Shown: positions 33,133-41,424, counted from the stretch's first letter. The stretch: DNA of 64,000 nt from an uncultured Marinococcus sp. (GCF_947493875.1 NZ_CANLSU010000005.1:186001-250000), one strand, 5' to 3'. Numbers and translations: made by a program. Notes: a model not told the origin generated them from the letters alone.

Positions 33133-33285
33133 AACTCAAAGGTGGTCGGCACTCCCTCACGAAAGGGGGGATGCCGTGATGCTAATAGACGCCGTAACCG
33201 TAGCCGCTTCTATTTTAACAGCGATCTACGCAAGCGTGATGTTAGCAGACTATTTTAAGCAAAAAAAATAAACCACCTTTGAGTT
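33133..33285. repeat. 14-bp inverted repeat flanking the toxin gene
   Basis: AACTCAAAGGTGGT at 33133-33146 is the exact reverse complement of ACCACCTTTGAGTT at 33272-33285. In the toxin mRNA the 5' and 3' ends could thus pair over 14 bases, as known for type I toxin messages. Confidence 0.8.
33179..33271 (+). CDS. Small membrane peptide, putative type I toxin (30 aa)
   Basis: This 30-residue peptide has one hydrophobic helix (AVTVAASILTAIYASVML) followed by a basic tail ending in KQKK, the layout of Bacillus type I toxins and holin-like toxic peptides. It is too short for routine gene calling. Its ribosome binding site AAAGGGGGG (33162-33170) lies eight bases before the ATG but inside a hairpin: GGCA and CTCCC (33148-33156) can pair with GGGGG and TGCC (33165-33175). 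The gene lies inside a 14-bp inverted repeat and overlaps a convergent antisense RNA. TTGATA at 33104 and TATTAT at 33111 are promoter-like, but I cannot assign a clean -35/-10 pair. Confidence 0.65.
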   Translation: MLIDAVTVAASILTAIYASVMLADYFKQKK

Positions 33286-33311
33286 GAACGGCTCTTGTGG
33301 TTTATTTTCTC
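33261..33311. terminator. Bidirectional terminator shared by toxin and antitoxin
   Basis: ATAAACCAC (33268-33276) pairs perfectly with GTGGTTTAT (33297-33305). Eight A residues precede it and TTTTCT follows it, so it can end both strands. Confidence 0.8.
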
Positions 33312-33350
33312 CCATGGCCGACCCCTTTGAAGGGTCAGTACTGCTGCTGG

Positions 33351-33381
33351 CGGTCCGTGTTCACGCACGGGCCGTTTTTTT
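33351..33381 (+). terminator. Second, stronger plus-strand terminator
   Basis: CGGTCCGTG pairs with CACGGGCCG (one G-U pair), followed by seven T residues. It would catch toxin transcripts that read through. Confidence 0.85.
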
Positions 33382-33390
33382 GTTAAATAA

Positions 33391-33420
33391 ATTATATCAC
33401 AGGCGGATGAAGCTATTCAA
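33391..33420 (-). promoter_or_regulatory. Antitoxin RNA promoter
   Basis: On the minus strand TTGAAT (33420-33415), 18 bases, TATAAT (33396-33391) with the extended -10 element TGA in front. This is the clearest SigA promoter in the neighbourhood, as expected for an antitoxin RNA made in excess. Confidence 0.75.
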
Positions 33421-33461
33421 GCTCCTCCGGCCCCAACCTTAAAAGCACTTCATTTTAAATT

Positions 33462-34682
33462 CTACTGCCACAGATCCGCAATTCCCTGAAGCGATAGAAA
33501 CCCTGCCACCAGGGTAACCAGCACTGCCACTATTCCGAATATGAGCATCCAGGCCGGGTGCCTGTAATCCCCGACAATGGACTTTTTTCTGGAAGCCAAA
33601 AGCACCGATCCGAGGGTTAACGGAAGAATTAACCCGTTTAAAGCGCCGGCGACGATTAACAATGTGACCGGTTCGCCAACAATAGCGAACACTATCGTGG
33701 AAAAAGCAATAAAGCCGATGATCAGCCATTTATAATACTTTTCGAGCTGCGGGTGAAAGGAACGGATAAATGAAACACTCGTATATGCCGACCCTATCAC
33801 GGAGCTGATCGCAGCGGACCAGAGCACCACGCCGAATATTTTATATCCGACGTTGCCAAGAGCGATCTGGAATACGGAGGCTGCCGGGTTACCTTCATCA
33901 AGCGTATACCCTGCGGACACAACACCCAGCACAGCAAGGAATAAAAGCACTCTCATAACCCCGGTCGTTAGAATGCCAAAATTCGCGGCTCTTGTGACAA
34001 GCGGCAGGGCTTCTCTTCCCTGAAAGCCCCGGTCGATCAGCCGGTGAGCACCGGCAAAGGTAATATAGCCGCCCACGGTGCCGCCGACAAGCGTTACGAC
34101 CGGAAGCACGAGTGCTGCGTAATCCTCCGGGAACACGCTGCGAACCACGGCTTCCCCAACCGGCGGGTTCGTCGTGATCATGACATAGCCTACCATGACG
34201 ATCATCACTACACCCAGAATCGGAATCAGAATATCCACCACTTTTTCTGCGCTCTTTACGGTAAAAATGATAATTGCAATCACGCCGGTAATCACTGCCC
34301 CCACCTCCGGGGAAATGCCAAACAGCACGTTAATACCAAGACCTGCTCCGGCTACGTTCCCAATGTTAAAGGCAATACCGCCGAGTACGATGAGTGCTGC
34401 AACCAGATAGCCGAGCCCAGGAAACACCATGTTTGCCACGTCCTGTCCCCGTTTTCCGGAAACCACCAGCACCCGCCAGATGTTTAACTGAGCGCCTATA
34501 TCAATAATAATCGATGCTAAAATGGCAAAGGCAAAGCTCGCCAGAAACTGGGACGTGAATTCGGTCGTCTGCGTTAAGAATGCCGGGCCGATGGAGGAGG
34601 TCGCCATTAAAAAAATAGCTCCCCACAGCACCCTCCGCTGTACGCCTTTTTTCAACAGATCGCTTTGGTTTTGACTCATCAT
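33462..34682 (-). CDS. NRAMP-related transporter (YcsG-like)
   Basis: This 406-residue, 11-helix protein belongs to the NRAMP superfamily, but the metal-binding DPGN of helix 1 is replaced (TSSIGPAFLTQT), and the helix 6 MPH motif reads GAHR in GGYITFAGAHRLIDRG. It therefore resembles the YcsG branch, which probably does not carry transition metals. In B. subtilis ycsG lies beside 5-oxoproline-degrading genes; here the partner is a carbon-nitrogen hydrolase 40 bases upstream. An organic acid or amide substrate is a reasonable guess only. Confidence 0.8.
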   Translation of the reverse strand: MMSQNQSDLLKKGVQRRVLWGAIFLMATSSIGPAFLTQTTEFTSQFLASFAFAILASIIIDIGAQLNIWRVLVVSGKRGQDVANMVFPGLGYLVAALIVLGGIAFNIGNVAGAGLGINVLFGISPEVGAVITGVIAIIIFTVKSAEKVVDILIPILGVVMIVMVGYVMITTNPPVGEAVVRSVFPEDYAALVLPVVTLVGGTVGGYITFAGAHRLIDRGFQGREALPLVTRAANFGILTTGVMRVLLFLAVLGVVSAGYTLDEGNPAASVFQIALGNVGYKIFGVVLWSAAISSVIGSAYTSVSFIRSFHPQLEKYYKWLIIGFIAFSTIVFAIVGEPVTLLIVAGALNGLILPLTLGSVLLASRKKSIVGDYRHPAWMLIFGIVAVLVTLVAGFLSLQGIADLWQ

Positions 34683-34721
34683 TCACCGCCGCCTTTCTTC
34701 TATCATAGGCTGCTTTCTTCT

Positions 34722-35510
34722 TTATTCGTACAAGTCCGGCACCCGGCTGTCGAAAACGGGTACGTTTTTGCGGACATCGGACACGTTGGACAGGTCCAGG
34801 GTTTCCTGGAGCGTTTCCTCGCGCTCCACGCTGCCCTTCTGCAGCACATTTCCCCACGGGTCAATAAACGCCGAGGAGCCCGCAAACGTAATGCCGTCGT
34901 AGGAGCCCGGACGGTTGCACGTCACGACATACATTTGGTTTTCCACCGCCCGCGCCATACTCAGCACGTCCCAGTGACTCCGGCGGCTGTCCGGCCATTC
35001 CGCCGGGATAAACAGCAGCTCGCATCCCTGCAGGGCGAGACTCCGGATGATTTCCGGAAAGCGGAGGTCATAGCAGATCACCACTCCCATTTTGACACCG
35101 CCCAGCTCAAACACTCTCACCGGCTCACGTCCGCCACTTAAATAGGCCGGCTCGTTCAGCATCGGCACGAGATGCATTTTGTCATAATCATAAACAAGTT
35201 CCCCGTTGTTATTAATCACAATGGCCCGGTTGTACACCTTCCCGTTTTGCTTAACTGCAATCGACCCTCCCATGATATGAACGTGATAGCGCTTAGCTGC
35301 GTCCTGTAAAAAGCGGATCGTTTCGCTGTCCGCAGGATCCTCCGCAATGTCACGAAGCTCCGGGAGCGTATACGCCGTCGTCCACATTTCCGGAAGCATG
35401 ACCAGGTCTACACCGCCGAGCTCCTGCTCCCCGAGCCACCGCTGTACTTTTTGCCGGTTTGCTTCCGGGTCTCCCGCTACAATATCCATTTGGTAAACTG
35501 CAATATTCAT
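34722..35510 (-). CDS. Carbon-nitrogen hydrolase (nitrilase superfamily, omega-amidase-like)
   Basis: This 262-residue protein has the Glu-Lys-Cys triad of the nitrilase superfamily: Glu in VMLPEMWTTAY (near residue 41), Lys in DYDKMHLVP and Cys in GVVICYDLRFPE. The length and the CYDLRFPE block match the Nit2/omega-amidase and MtnU/YkrU branch that hydrolyses alpha-ketoglutaramate or alpha-ketosuccinamate. AGGAGG precedes the ATG. It is probably co-transcribed with the NRAMP-like transporter downstream, which may bring in its substrate. Confidence 0.88.
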   Translation of the reverse strand: MNIAVYQMDIVAGDPEANRQKVQRWLGEQELGGVDLVMLPEMWTTAYTLPELRDIAEDPADSETIRFLQDAAKRYHVHIMGGSIAVKQNGKVYNRAIVINNNGELVYDYDKMHLVPMLNEPAYLSGGREPVRVFELGGVKMGVVICYDLRFPEIIRSLALQGCELLFIPAEWPDSRRSHWDVLSMARAVENQMYVVTCNRPGSYDGITFAGSSAFIDPWGNVLQKGSVEREETLQETLDLSNVSDVRKNVPVFDSRVPDLYE

Positions 35511-35679
35511 CGTTTTCCTCCTCTTGGTTATGTATCCTGTTACGTTTCAATATACCACCGGGCGCTGCCCGAGAAACAGGATCGATTCTCCGGCACTCAT
35601 ATCATTTCCCGCCGGAAACCTTTATGCTTAACTGTAGCAGAAATAATACAAATCCTAGAAAAGAAAGCGGGTGAAACCG

Positions 35680-37119
35680 ATGCTTCATATGCTGTTTCGT
35701 ATGATGCCGGCACCAGTCAAGCGGCTGCTCAGCATGTCTTCGCGCCAGCGCTGGCATGAAACACGCGCCAGCCTCTGGGTACTTCCGGCTGTTTATATTT
35801 TCATTGCGGTATTTTTATCGATTATTTCATTTTGGATCGAGTTCAGCCTGCGGCCCGGCTGGACGCTTCTTTCGGCGTTTACCACGGAATACTCGCTCAC
35901 TCAGACGATGTACAGTACGATGCTCTCCGGGGTTTTGACGCTCAACGCGTTCACCTTTAACTCAATGCTGATGGTGCTGACCAATATGTCGAACCAGTTT
36001 ACGCCACGGGTGCTGATCAATTTCATTTCCAACCGCCGCACCCAGCACGCCATCGGCATTTTTAACCTTTGTTTTTTCTACCTGTTGATCGTATTTTTCT
36101 TTTTGGACTCATCGATCAGCCAGTACACCATTTTCCCGATTGCCGGGTTGCTCGCGACCGCCTTTTCCGTGCTGAACTTTATTTTATTTATTAATCACGC
36201 CACCAAATGGATGCAGGCACCGAGTATTACCACGGATATGAAAAAGCAGTCCGAGGAACGGATTTTAAACACGCTCCACTACGATCTGGAAAAATACCGG
36301 GCCGACAATCCGGATCACCTCCGGCTTTCCTATCTTCCGCAAAAACAGCAGGAGAAGGCGCAGAAGGTGGCCTGCGAAACGTCCGGGTACCTGCAGATTA
36401 TTGATTTTGGCAAACTGATCCAGGAAGCACAGAAGGACGGCATCGTTCTCCAACTGCACTGTAGCATAGGTGATTTTCTGCTTCCGGACCTGACGCTTTT
36501 TTCCTACTGGAAGACCGAGGAAACTCCGGTCGAAGAAATCGATGAACAGAAATACCGGCGCATGCTGTTTCTCGGGGACCGGCAGAACGAAATCCAGGAT
36601 CTCAGCTTCGGCGTTCAGAAGCTGAAGGATATTGCCGTAAAGGCGGTCTCAAACGACGAGCCCGGGACGCTGAAGGACACGCTCTACCAGCTGATTGACC
36701 TGCTTCTGTCCATCGCCAAAGTAACCTCCTTTACGCCGTATTTATCCGACGGGGAAAATACGCTGCGTGTCGTTATGAAGCAGGAGTATTTTTCCGATTA
36801 TCTGTACACAGCGTTTGGGCACATCAGCGTGTATGTTAAAAACGATCCCGTGCTGACCAACATGCTGCTTGAGACACTCGTGCTTCTTGCCCGTTCACTG
36901 CCACAGGATAAAAAACCAATCTGCTGGAGCTATGGCCAGGTGGTCGCCCAGTCGTTCGCGGAGAAATTCGCCTATGAATTCGAGCAGCGCTCTTTTTACA
37001 CTCATCTGCGTACGCTTTCTGTTGAAGCCCGTGACCCGCAGACCTTCCAGAAGCTCGTGCAGGAATTTATCGAAAAAGGCACACTCCCCGCCTCGTATGG
37101 AGAGGGAAAAGGTTCATAA
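35680..37119 (+). CDS. DUF2254 family membrane protein
   Basis: This 479-residue protein has four N-terminal helices (from LWVLPAVYIFIAVFLSIISF to IAGLLATAFSVLNFILFI) and a long cytoplasmic C-terminal half, the DUF2254 layout; LSGVLTLNAFTFNSMLMVL in the second-third helix region is the most conserved part. The function is unknown. I use the ATG at 35680, seven bases after GCGGGTG, over an in-frame GTG at 35671. It is transcribed alone and closed by a bidirectional terminator. Confidence 0.8.
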   Translation: MLHMLFRMMPAPVKRLLSMSSRQRWHETRASLWVLPAVYIFIAVFLSIISFWIEFSLRPGWTLLSAFTTEYSLTQTMYSTMLSGVLTLNAFTFNSMLMVLTNMSNQFTPRVLINFISNRRTQHAIGIFNLCFFYLLIVFFFLDSSISQYTIFPIAGLLATAFSVLNFILFINHATKWMQAPSITTDMKKQSEERILNTLHYDLEKYRADNPDHLRLSYLPQKQQEKAQKVACETSGYLQIIDFGKLIQEAQKDGIVLQLHCSIGDFLLPDLTLFSYWKTEETPVEEIDEQKYRRMLFLGDRQNEIQDLSFGVQKLKDIAVKAVSNDEPGTLKDTLYQLIDLLLSIAKVTSFTPYLSDGENTLRVVMKQEYFSDYLYTAFGHISVYVKNDPVLTNMLLETLVLLARSLPQDKKPICWSYGQVVAQSFAEKFAYEFEQRSFYTHLRTLSVEARDPQTFQKLVQEFIEKGTLPASYGEGKGS

Positions 37120-37123
37120 ACAG

Positions 37124-37162
37124 GAAAAACTCCCGACAATTGCTTTTGCCGGGAGTTTTTTC
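37124..37162. terminator. Bidirectional terminator
   Basis: AACTCCCG pairs with CGGGAGTT, with A and T runs on either side, between convergent genes. Confidence 0.82.
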
Positions 37163-37165
37163 TAC

Positions 37166-38326
37166 TCACTTTTGCCGTCGGAGCAGCGAACGGTCGATAT
37201 CTTGAATACGCGCACGGCCGGTCAGTCCCATGGTTAGATCGGTATCAGCCAAAAGATTTTGCATCACTTCACAGGCACCGTTTTCCCCGTCCACGGCCAG
37301 GCCGTAAATGTACGGACGTCCGACCAGCACGGCTTCTGCGCCAAGCGCCAGCGCTTTAATGACATCCGCACCGCGGCGGATACCGCTGTCCATCAGCACC
37401 GGTACCCTTCCGCCGGCTGCTTCCACCATTTCCGGCAGCATATCAAGCGCTGCCACGGCCCCGTCCACCTGCCGACCGCCGTGGTTGGATACAATTAATC
37501 CATTAATATCGTAATCAAGAGCTTTTTTTACATCCTCCGGGTCCAGCACGCCTTTTAGAATAATTGGCAGATCCGTCTGCCGGCGTAAGAAGGCCAGGTC
37601 CTCCCAGGACAGCGCAGCATTTGTAAAGATCTCCACAAACTGCTGCACCGCTGCTGCTATATCCTCCTCGGGAGGCTGCTCCAGCTTCGCACGAAATGCC
37701 GGATCCGACAGGTAATTGGCAATGCCTTCCGCCTGCAGAAACGGCAGATACCCGTTTTCCAGATCCTTCTCCCGCCAGCTGAGCATCTGCGTATCAAGCG
37801 TTGCGACAAGCGCCGTATAGCCGGCCTGCTCGGCCCGCTGCAGAAAGCTTGCTGTTACGTCTTCGTCCTTGCCCCAGTACAGCTGAAACCATTTCGGCGT
37901 ATCGCCAAGCTCCTCGGCAATACGCTCCATCGTAAACGACGAGGCGGTGCTTGCCACGTACGGTACGCCGATTCGCTTCGCCGCCCGGGCGGCCGCGAGC
38001 TCCCCTTCTTCATGGGCAATCGTCTGCACCCCGATCGGCGCCATCAGTGCTGGAAACGGGATTTGCTCCCCAAACAACTGCACCGACAAATCCCGCTCTT
38101 CCGTGTTTACCATCATCCGCGGCAGCAGCCGCCAGCTATCGAGGGCCCGCCGGTTTTCGTCAGCGGTGTTTCCGCTCCCGGCTCCGTCGGCAATGTAGTG
38201 GTACGGACCGTCTGCAAGCTGCTCCCTGGCCTGCTGCTCCCAGTCTTCAAACGATACGGGCAGCTCCTGCTTTTTTGTCTCCGGGTGGTAAATCTTAAAC
38301 TGGACGTCGTTGCCGTAGCCGGCCAT
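37166..38326 (-). CDS. FMN-dependent alpha-hydroxyacid oxidase
   Basis: This 386-residue protein is of the glycolate oxidase/lactate oxidase family. It has YHYIADGAGSGNTADENRRALD at the N-terminal substrate-binding region, LMAPIGVQ, WFQLYW, the FMN-phosphate loop with MDSGIRRGADV, and ISNHGGRQ-type IVSNHGGRQVDGA with the catalytic His and Arg. Such enzymes oxidise 2-hydroxy acids to 2-keto acids and give H2O2 (or, for lactate monooxygenase, decarboxylate). It lies 18 bases after a CYP152 P450 that alpha/beta-hydroxylates fatty acids with H2O2, which suggests that it acts on 2-hydroxy fatty acids and feeds peroxide back. Confidence 0.87.
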   Translation of the reverse strand: MAGYGNDVQFKIYHPETKKQELPVSFEDWEQQAREQLADGPYHYIADGAGSGNTADENRRALDSWRLLPRMMVNTEERDLSVQLFGEQIPFPALMAPIGVQTIAHEEGELAAARAAKRIGVPYVASTASSFTMERIAEELGDTPKWFQLYWGKDEDVTASFLQRAEQAGYTALVATLDTQMLSWREKDLENGYLPFLQAEGIANYLSDPAFRAKLEQPPEEDIAAAVQQFVEIFTNAALSWEDLAFLRRQTDLPIILKGVLDPEDVKKALDYDINGLIVSNHGGRQVDGAVAALDMLPEMVEAAGGRVPVLMDSGIRRGADVIKALALGAEAVLVGRPYIYGLAVDGENGACEVMQNLLADTDLTMGLTGRARIQDIDRSLLRRQK

Positions 38327-38344
38327 AGCATCCTTCCTTTCTGT

Positions 38345-39601
38345 TTACTTCCGGGTTACGTGCTTCATGACTATTTTGCTGTGCGGCAGCGTCGGCATGT
38401 CGTTAAAGCTGTAGCTCACGTCCTGCTCCGGAATTTCGTACGTCATCCGGTTGGCCAGGTAATCCAGGCTTTCTTTCATAATCTCCACTGTAATCCATTC
38501 TCCTGCGCAGCGGTGCCCGTAGTCGTAGTCACCGCCGCCCTGGGGGATAAAGCTGAACGGGCTCTCCTTCCACTCCTTAAAACGGGCGGGATCAAATTTC
38601 TCCGGATTGTCCCAAAGATCCGGATGATGATTCGTTCCGTACAGATCCAGCAGCACGAGCCGGTTTTTTGGAAAGGCGTAGCCCTCCCAGGTAAAGCCGT
38701 CCCGTACTCTGGCCGGCACGAAGGGGAAAAACGGATAAAAGCGACGTACCTCCTGCACAAACATCTTCAGCTCCAGTTCGTCTTTCGATGCCAGCCTTTC
38801 CCGGGCCAACGGATGCTGATACACGGCAAGGGCGGTGAAATCCACATAGATCGCCACCGCCACAATCGGCCGGACGATGTTCAGCACCTCCACCGCCGCC
38901 GTATGCGTGTCCAGCAGCTCTCCGTCCAGTTCCCGGTGCCAGGCGAATACATAAAGCGCCGTCTGCTCCGGCGGATGAAGCTTACCTTCCCGTACGTCTG
39001 TTACAAGCTCCTTGGCCCACTCTTCCATCCGGGCGCGGGCCCTCCGTCCTTTCCAGTGGTTCGGACCGATGGAGGATGTCGACTCAATCATCAGCCGGAG
39101 CATCTGTGCTTTTTCGTCCGCTTCATTCTGCCGAAATGGCACCCCGGCCCAGTCGCAGGCGGCCTGAAACAGCAGCGTCAATGCCTCATCGTACAGCACA
39201 ATTTCTTCCCGCCGCTCCCAACGGGTGAGCGCTTCCTCCCAGCGCTGCCGGGCCAGCCGGCGCATTTCCTCAAGGCGTTCCCCGCTCATCAGCGACATGA
39301 ACGCTGCTTTCCGGTGTTTATGGGCCTCTCCGTCGAGCGTCTGTACGCCGCCTTCCCCGAACAGCGTCTTTAATATCCGTTTGGGAGCTGCGCCGTCGCG
39401 TCGGAATTTACTTTCATCGTAAAACAGCCGTCCTTCTTCTTCGCCCCGCATACAGATCACGGGCTCGCCAAGCAGCCTTGTTTCAAAAATATTGGACTGA
39501 AAGCCGTGGCTGCGGTTGGAAACAAACAAATACCCTTCCTTCAAAAAATCCAGCGTATGCTCAATGCCTTCTTCGCGCGGTATCTGCTTTGATTCTGGCA
39601 T
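38345..39601 (-). CDS. cypC: Fatty-acid peroxygenase cytochrome P450 (CYP152)
   Basis: This 418-residue P450 aligns by eye along its length with B. subtilis CypC/YbdT (417 residues). The heme ligand is Cys365 in GHRCAGEW, and Arg244-Pro245 in VRPIVAV replaces the usual acid-alcohol pair; this Arg binds the fatty-acid carboxylate, which then activates H2O2. Such enzymes hydroxylate long-chain fatty acids at the alpha or beta carbon without a redox partner; some CYP152 members decarboxylate instead. I start at MPESKQ; a longer frame to 39667 has no signal. It forms an operon with the alpha-hydroxyacid oxidase. Confidence 0.92.
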   Translation of the reverse strand: MPESKQIPREEGIEHTLDFLKEGYLFVSNRSHGFQSNIFETRLLGEPVICMRGEEEGRLFYDESKFRRDGAAPKRILKTLFGEGGVQTLDGEAHKHRKAAFMSLMSGERLEEMRRLARQRWEEALTRWERREEIVLYDEALTLLFQAACDWAGVPFRQNEADEKAQMLRLMIESTSSIGPNHWKGRRARARMEEWAKELVTDVREGKLHPPEQTALYVFAWHRELDGELLDTHTAAVEVLNIVRPIVAVAIYVDFTALAVYQHPLARERLASKDELELKMFVQEVRRFYPFFPFVPARVRDGFTWEGYAFPKNRLVLLDLYGTNHHPDLWDNPEKFDPARFKEWKESPFSFIPQGGGDYDYGHRCAGEWITVEIMKESLDYLANRMTYEIPEQDVSYSFNDMPTLPHSKIVMKHVTRK

Positions 39602-39718
39602 AGTATGTGCCGCCCTCCATTGGAATTCAGATTTACAGTATATGTTTCCAGTACGCAGCATGTTCAAACCGGCGAACGTTTATTATACTGAAAACTGCAC
39701 ATAAAAGGAGGGGTCCCC

Positions 39719-40204
39719 GTGTCCACTGCCAACGATTGGATTAACCAGCTTCAGCTGGAGCCGCACCCAGAGGGCGGCTTTTTCCGGCAGACAATGAAAT
39801 CGGATGAAACTATTACGACAGCTGACGGAAGAAACCGTGCCAGGTATACGAGTATTCATTTTCTCGTCCGCTCTGGTGAACCGTCGCGCCTGCACCGACT
39901 GGAGTCAGATGAAATGTGGTACTACCACACCGGTGCTCCTCTTGACGTGCATATGATTCACCCGGACAGCGGGAGCCATGGCATCCTAACGCTTGGTCCA
40001 AATCCCGCAGATGGCGAGGTGCTCCAGGGTGTCGTACCGAAGGGCGTCATTTTCGGCGCTGAAGTCCGTACCCCGGAGCAGTTCGCGCTGGTCAGCTGTG
40101 TCGTCGTTCCCGGCTTTGAGTTTGCCGACTTTGAGCTGCTTGCACGCGATGAGCTCACCACCGCTTATCCCGAACACCGGGAGGTCATTAAGCGGCTGAC
40201 ATGA
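39719..40204 (+). CDS. Cupin domain protein (DUF985)
   Basis: This 161-residue protein of the cupin_5/DUF985 family has LQLEPHPEGGFFRQTM at the N-terminus, FLVRSGEPSRLHRLESDEMWYYHTG with metal-site-like residues, and VVPKGVIFGAEV. The fold is a beta-barrel; function is not established. The start codon is GTG after AAAAGGAGGGG. It is divergent from the P450 gene and single. Confidence 0.85.
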   Translation: MSTANDWINQLQLEPHPEGGFFRQTMKSDETITTADGRNRARYTSIHFLVRSGEPSRLHRLESDEMWYYHTGAPLDVHMIHPDSGSHGILTLGPNPADGEVLQGVVPKGVIFGAEVRTPEQFALVSCVVVPGFEFADFELLARDELTTAYPEHREVIKRLT

Positions 40205-40216
40205 TAAAACACAAAA

Positions 40217-40247
40217 AAGCCCGCACATACCTTATCTGTGCGGGCTT
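40217..40247. terminator. Terminator between convergent genes
   Basis: AAGCCCGCACA pairs with TGTGCGGGCTT; the A-run on the left favours the minus-strand nuclease-like gene, and the right side is weaker. Confidence 0.65.
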
Positions 40248-40275
40248 AAGTTTAATAACTTGCGCTTTGGAGGAT

Positions 40276-41310
40276 TTAGTTTTTCATCTCCCATACTTTA
40301 TTATCCAACAATTCAGCTATTTCTTTTGTGCTTAATTCAGAAGTAAATCCTGGGAGATCTGCCAAATCAAAATATCGCTGCCCCATAAGCCCGCCTGGAG
40401 TTGGTTTTTTGTATTCTGTTTCTTCAAACCTATCGACAAAGAAAAAACGGTGGTCCTTGGCAATTAAGAAGCCCTGCTCTCGTTTCGCTTCTTGAATAAC
40501 TTGTTTAACAATACTTTTTTGCGCCTCAGTAATATCTCCAATTTGCGTCGCAATTACCGAGAGTTCACAGGTAGCTTCATCGTATTCTATATCGGCACTG
40601 TTTGTGATTTGGCCGATGCTGCGCACTGCTTTGTTTCCATACAAACCTAAGTACTTATGCTTCTGATAGCCCCGGGATGAAGGGGCGTAGTACACTCCGT
40701 GCTCCATGTTTTGCTTCAGAGATTTGCTGGCCAAAACTACTCTCATTTTAGTGTGTGAATTATCAATCAGTCCCGCTTCATTACAAAAAGCTGCGTAATC
40801 CTCCACTACTTCTCCCAATCCAAATTGCTGATTTTGTGTTATTTCTACTGCTTTATCACAAATTTCTTTAAACGTTACCGCTATAAACATAATCTTATTA
40901 TCTCGTTGTTCATTAATCGCCGTTAACTCTTTTGTGATTTTTTCATAATATGCTTCATCAATAGGCGCTTTATTCACCCAAAGAAGCAACTGTTGGTCTT
41001 CGTTATTAAACGAATTATGGTGTTTGATTAACTGCTGAATGTGTTCCTGGCCATACAGCTTCGTTTCGATAATGATTTTAAAGCTCTGCTGCTGAATTAC
41101 TCCATCCGGCACACTTTCTTTTGCTTTCACCTGTTGTTCGAATGACAGTCTTGTATCAATTTCATGATTTTCTTTTTCAATTAGATTATTTAAAAACTGG
41201 TTAAAGGTATCTGCGCTGTGATTGTACAAACGATTGAACAAAAGTAAAGTATTGTTTGTCACCATATTTTCTTTTTGCGAATACCTTGGGAAATAATGCA
41301 CCTCGGACAT
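40276..41310 (-). CDS. Putative PD-(D/E)XK nuclease-like protein
   Basis: I do not recognise a named family for this 344-residue protein. Residues 68-84 read PDG, then a short strand, then IETK: a PD-(D/E)XK nuclease core with Asp69, Glu82 and Lys84, followed by QQLIKHH as in restriction-like folds. An upstream Glu lies at about residue 50. The C-terminal half has no motif that I know. Base composition is more AT-rich than in the flanking genes, and the gene is alone, with GGAGG before the ATG. A restriction, defence or repair nuclease is possible; this is inference. Confidence 0.6.
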   Translation of the reverse strand: MSEVHYFPRYSQKENMVTNNTLLLFNRLYNHSADTFNQFLNNLIEKENHEIDTRLSFEQQVKAKESVPDGVIQQQSFKIIIETKLYGQEHIQQLIKHHNSFNNEDQQLLLWVNKAPIDEAYYEKITKELTAINEQRDNKIMFIAVTFKEICDKAVEITQNQQFGLGEVVEDYAAFCNEAGLIDNSHTKMRVVLASKSLKQNMEHGVYYAPSSRGYQKHKYLGLYGNKAVRSIGQITNSADIEYDEATCELSVIATQIGDITEAQKSIVKQVIQEAKREQGFLIAKDHRFFFVDRFEETEYKKPTPGGLMGQRYFDLADLPGFTSELSTKEIAELLDNKVWEMKN

Positions 41311-41424
41311 AATAAGCCTCCATAAATAAATTCTTTGTACTAAGTCTTAAAGACTAATTTACACTAATTGTATTTTAATTTCCAAAAAACATTATGAACG
41401 AATAAATTCATCGGTTTTTCAACG

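Larger units (their letters stand above)
33261..33384 (-). ncRNA. Putative antitoxin RNA antisense to the toxin 3' end
   Basis: A minus-strand promoter at 33420-33391 would start an RNA near 33384. It would contain two hairpins (33351-33374 and about 33320-33336) and end at the bidirectional terminator, where ATAAACCAC and GTGGTTTAT are followed on this strand by eight U residues (33268-33261). The RNA is about 120 bases and is complementary to the toxin stop codon region and 3' untranslated end, including the 3' arm of the inverted repeat. This is the TxpA/RatA and BsrG/SR4 arrangement. Confidence 0.6.

Noticed and set aside
38012-39373. A long open frame of about 450 codons on the plus strand, opposite the P450 and oxidase genes
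   Set aside because: It lies antisense to well-supported enzymes and its translation is a low-complexity, His/Arg/Pro-rich shadow.
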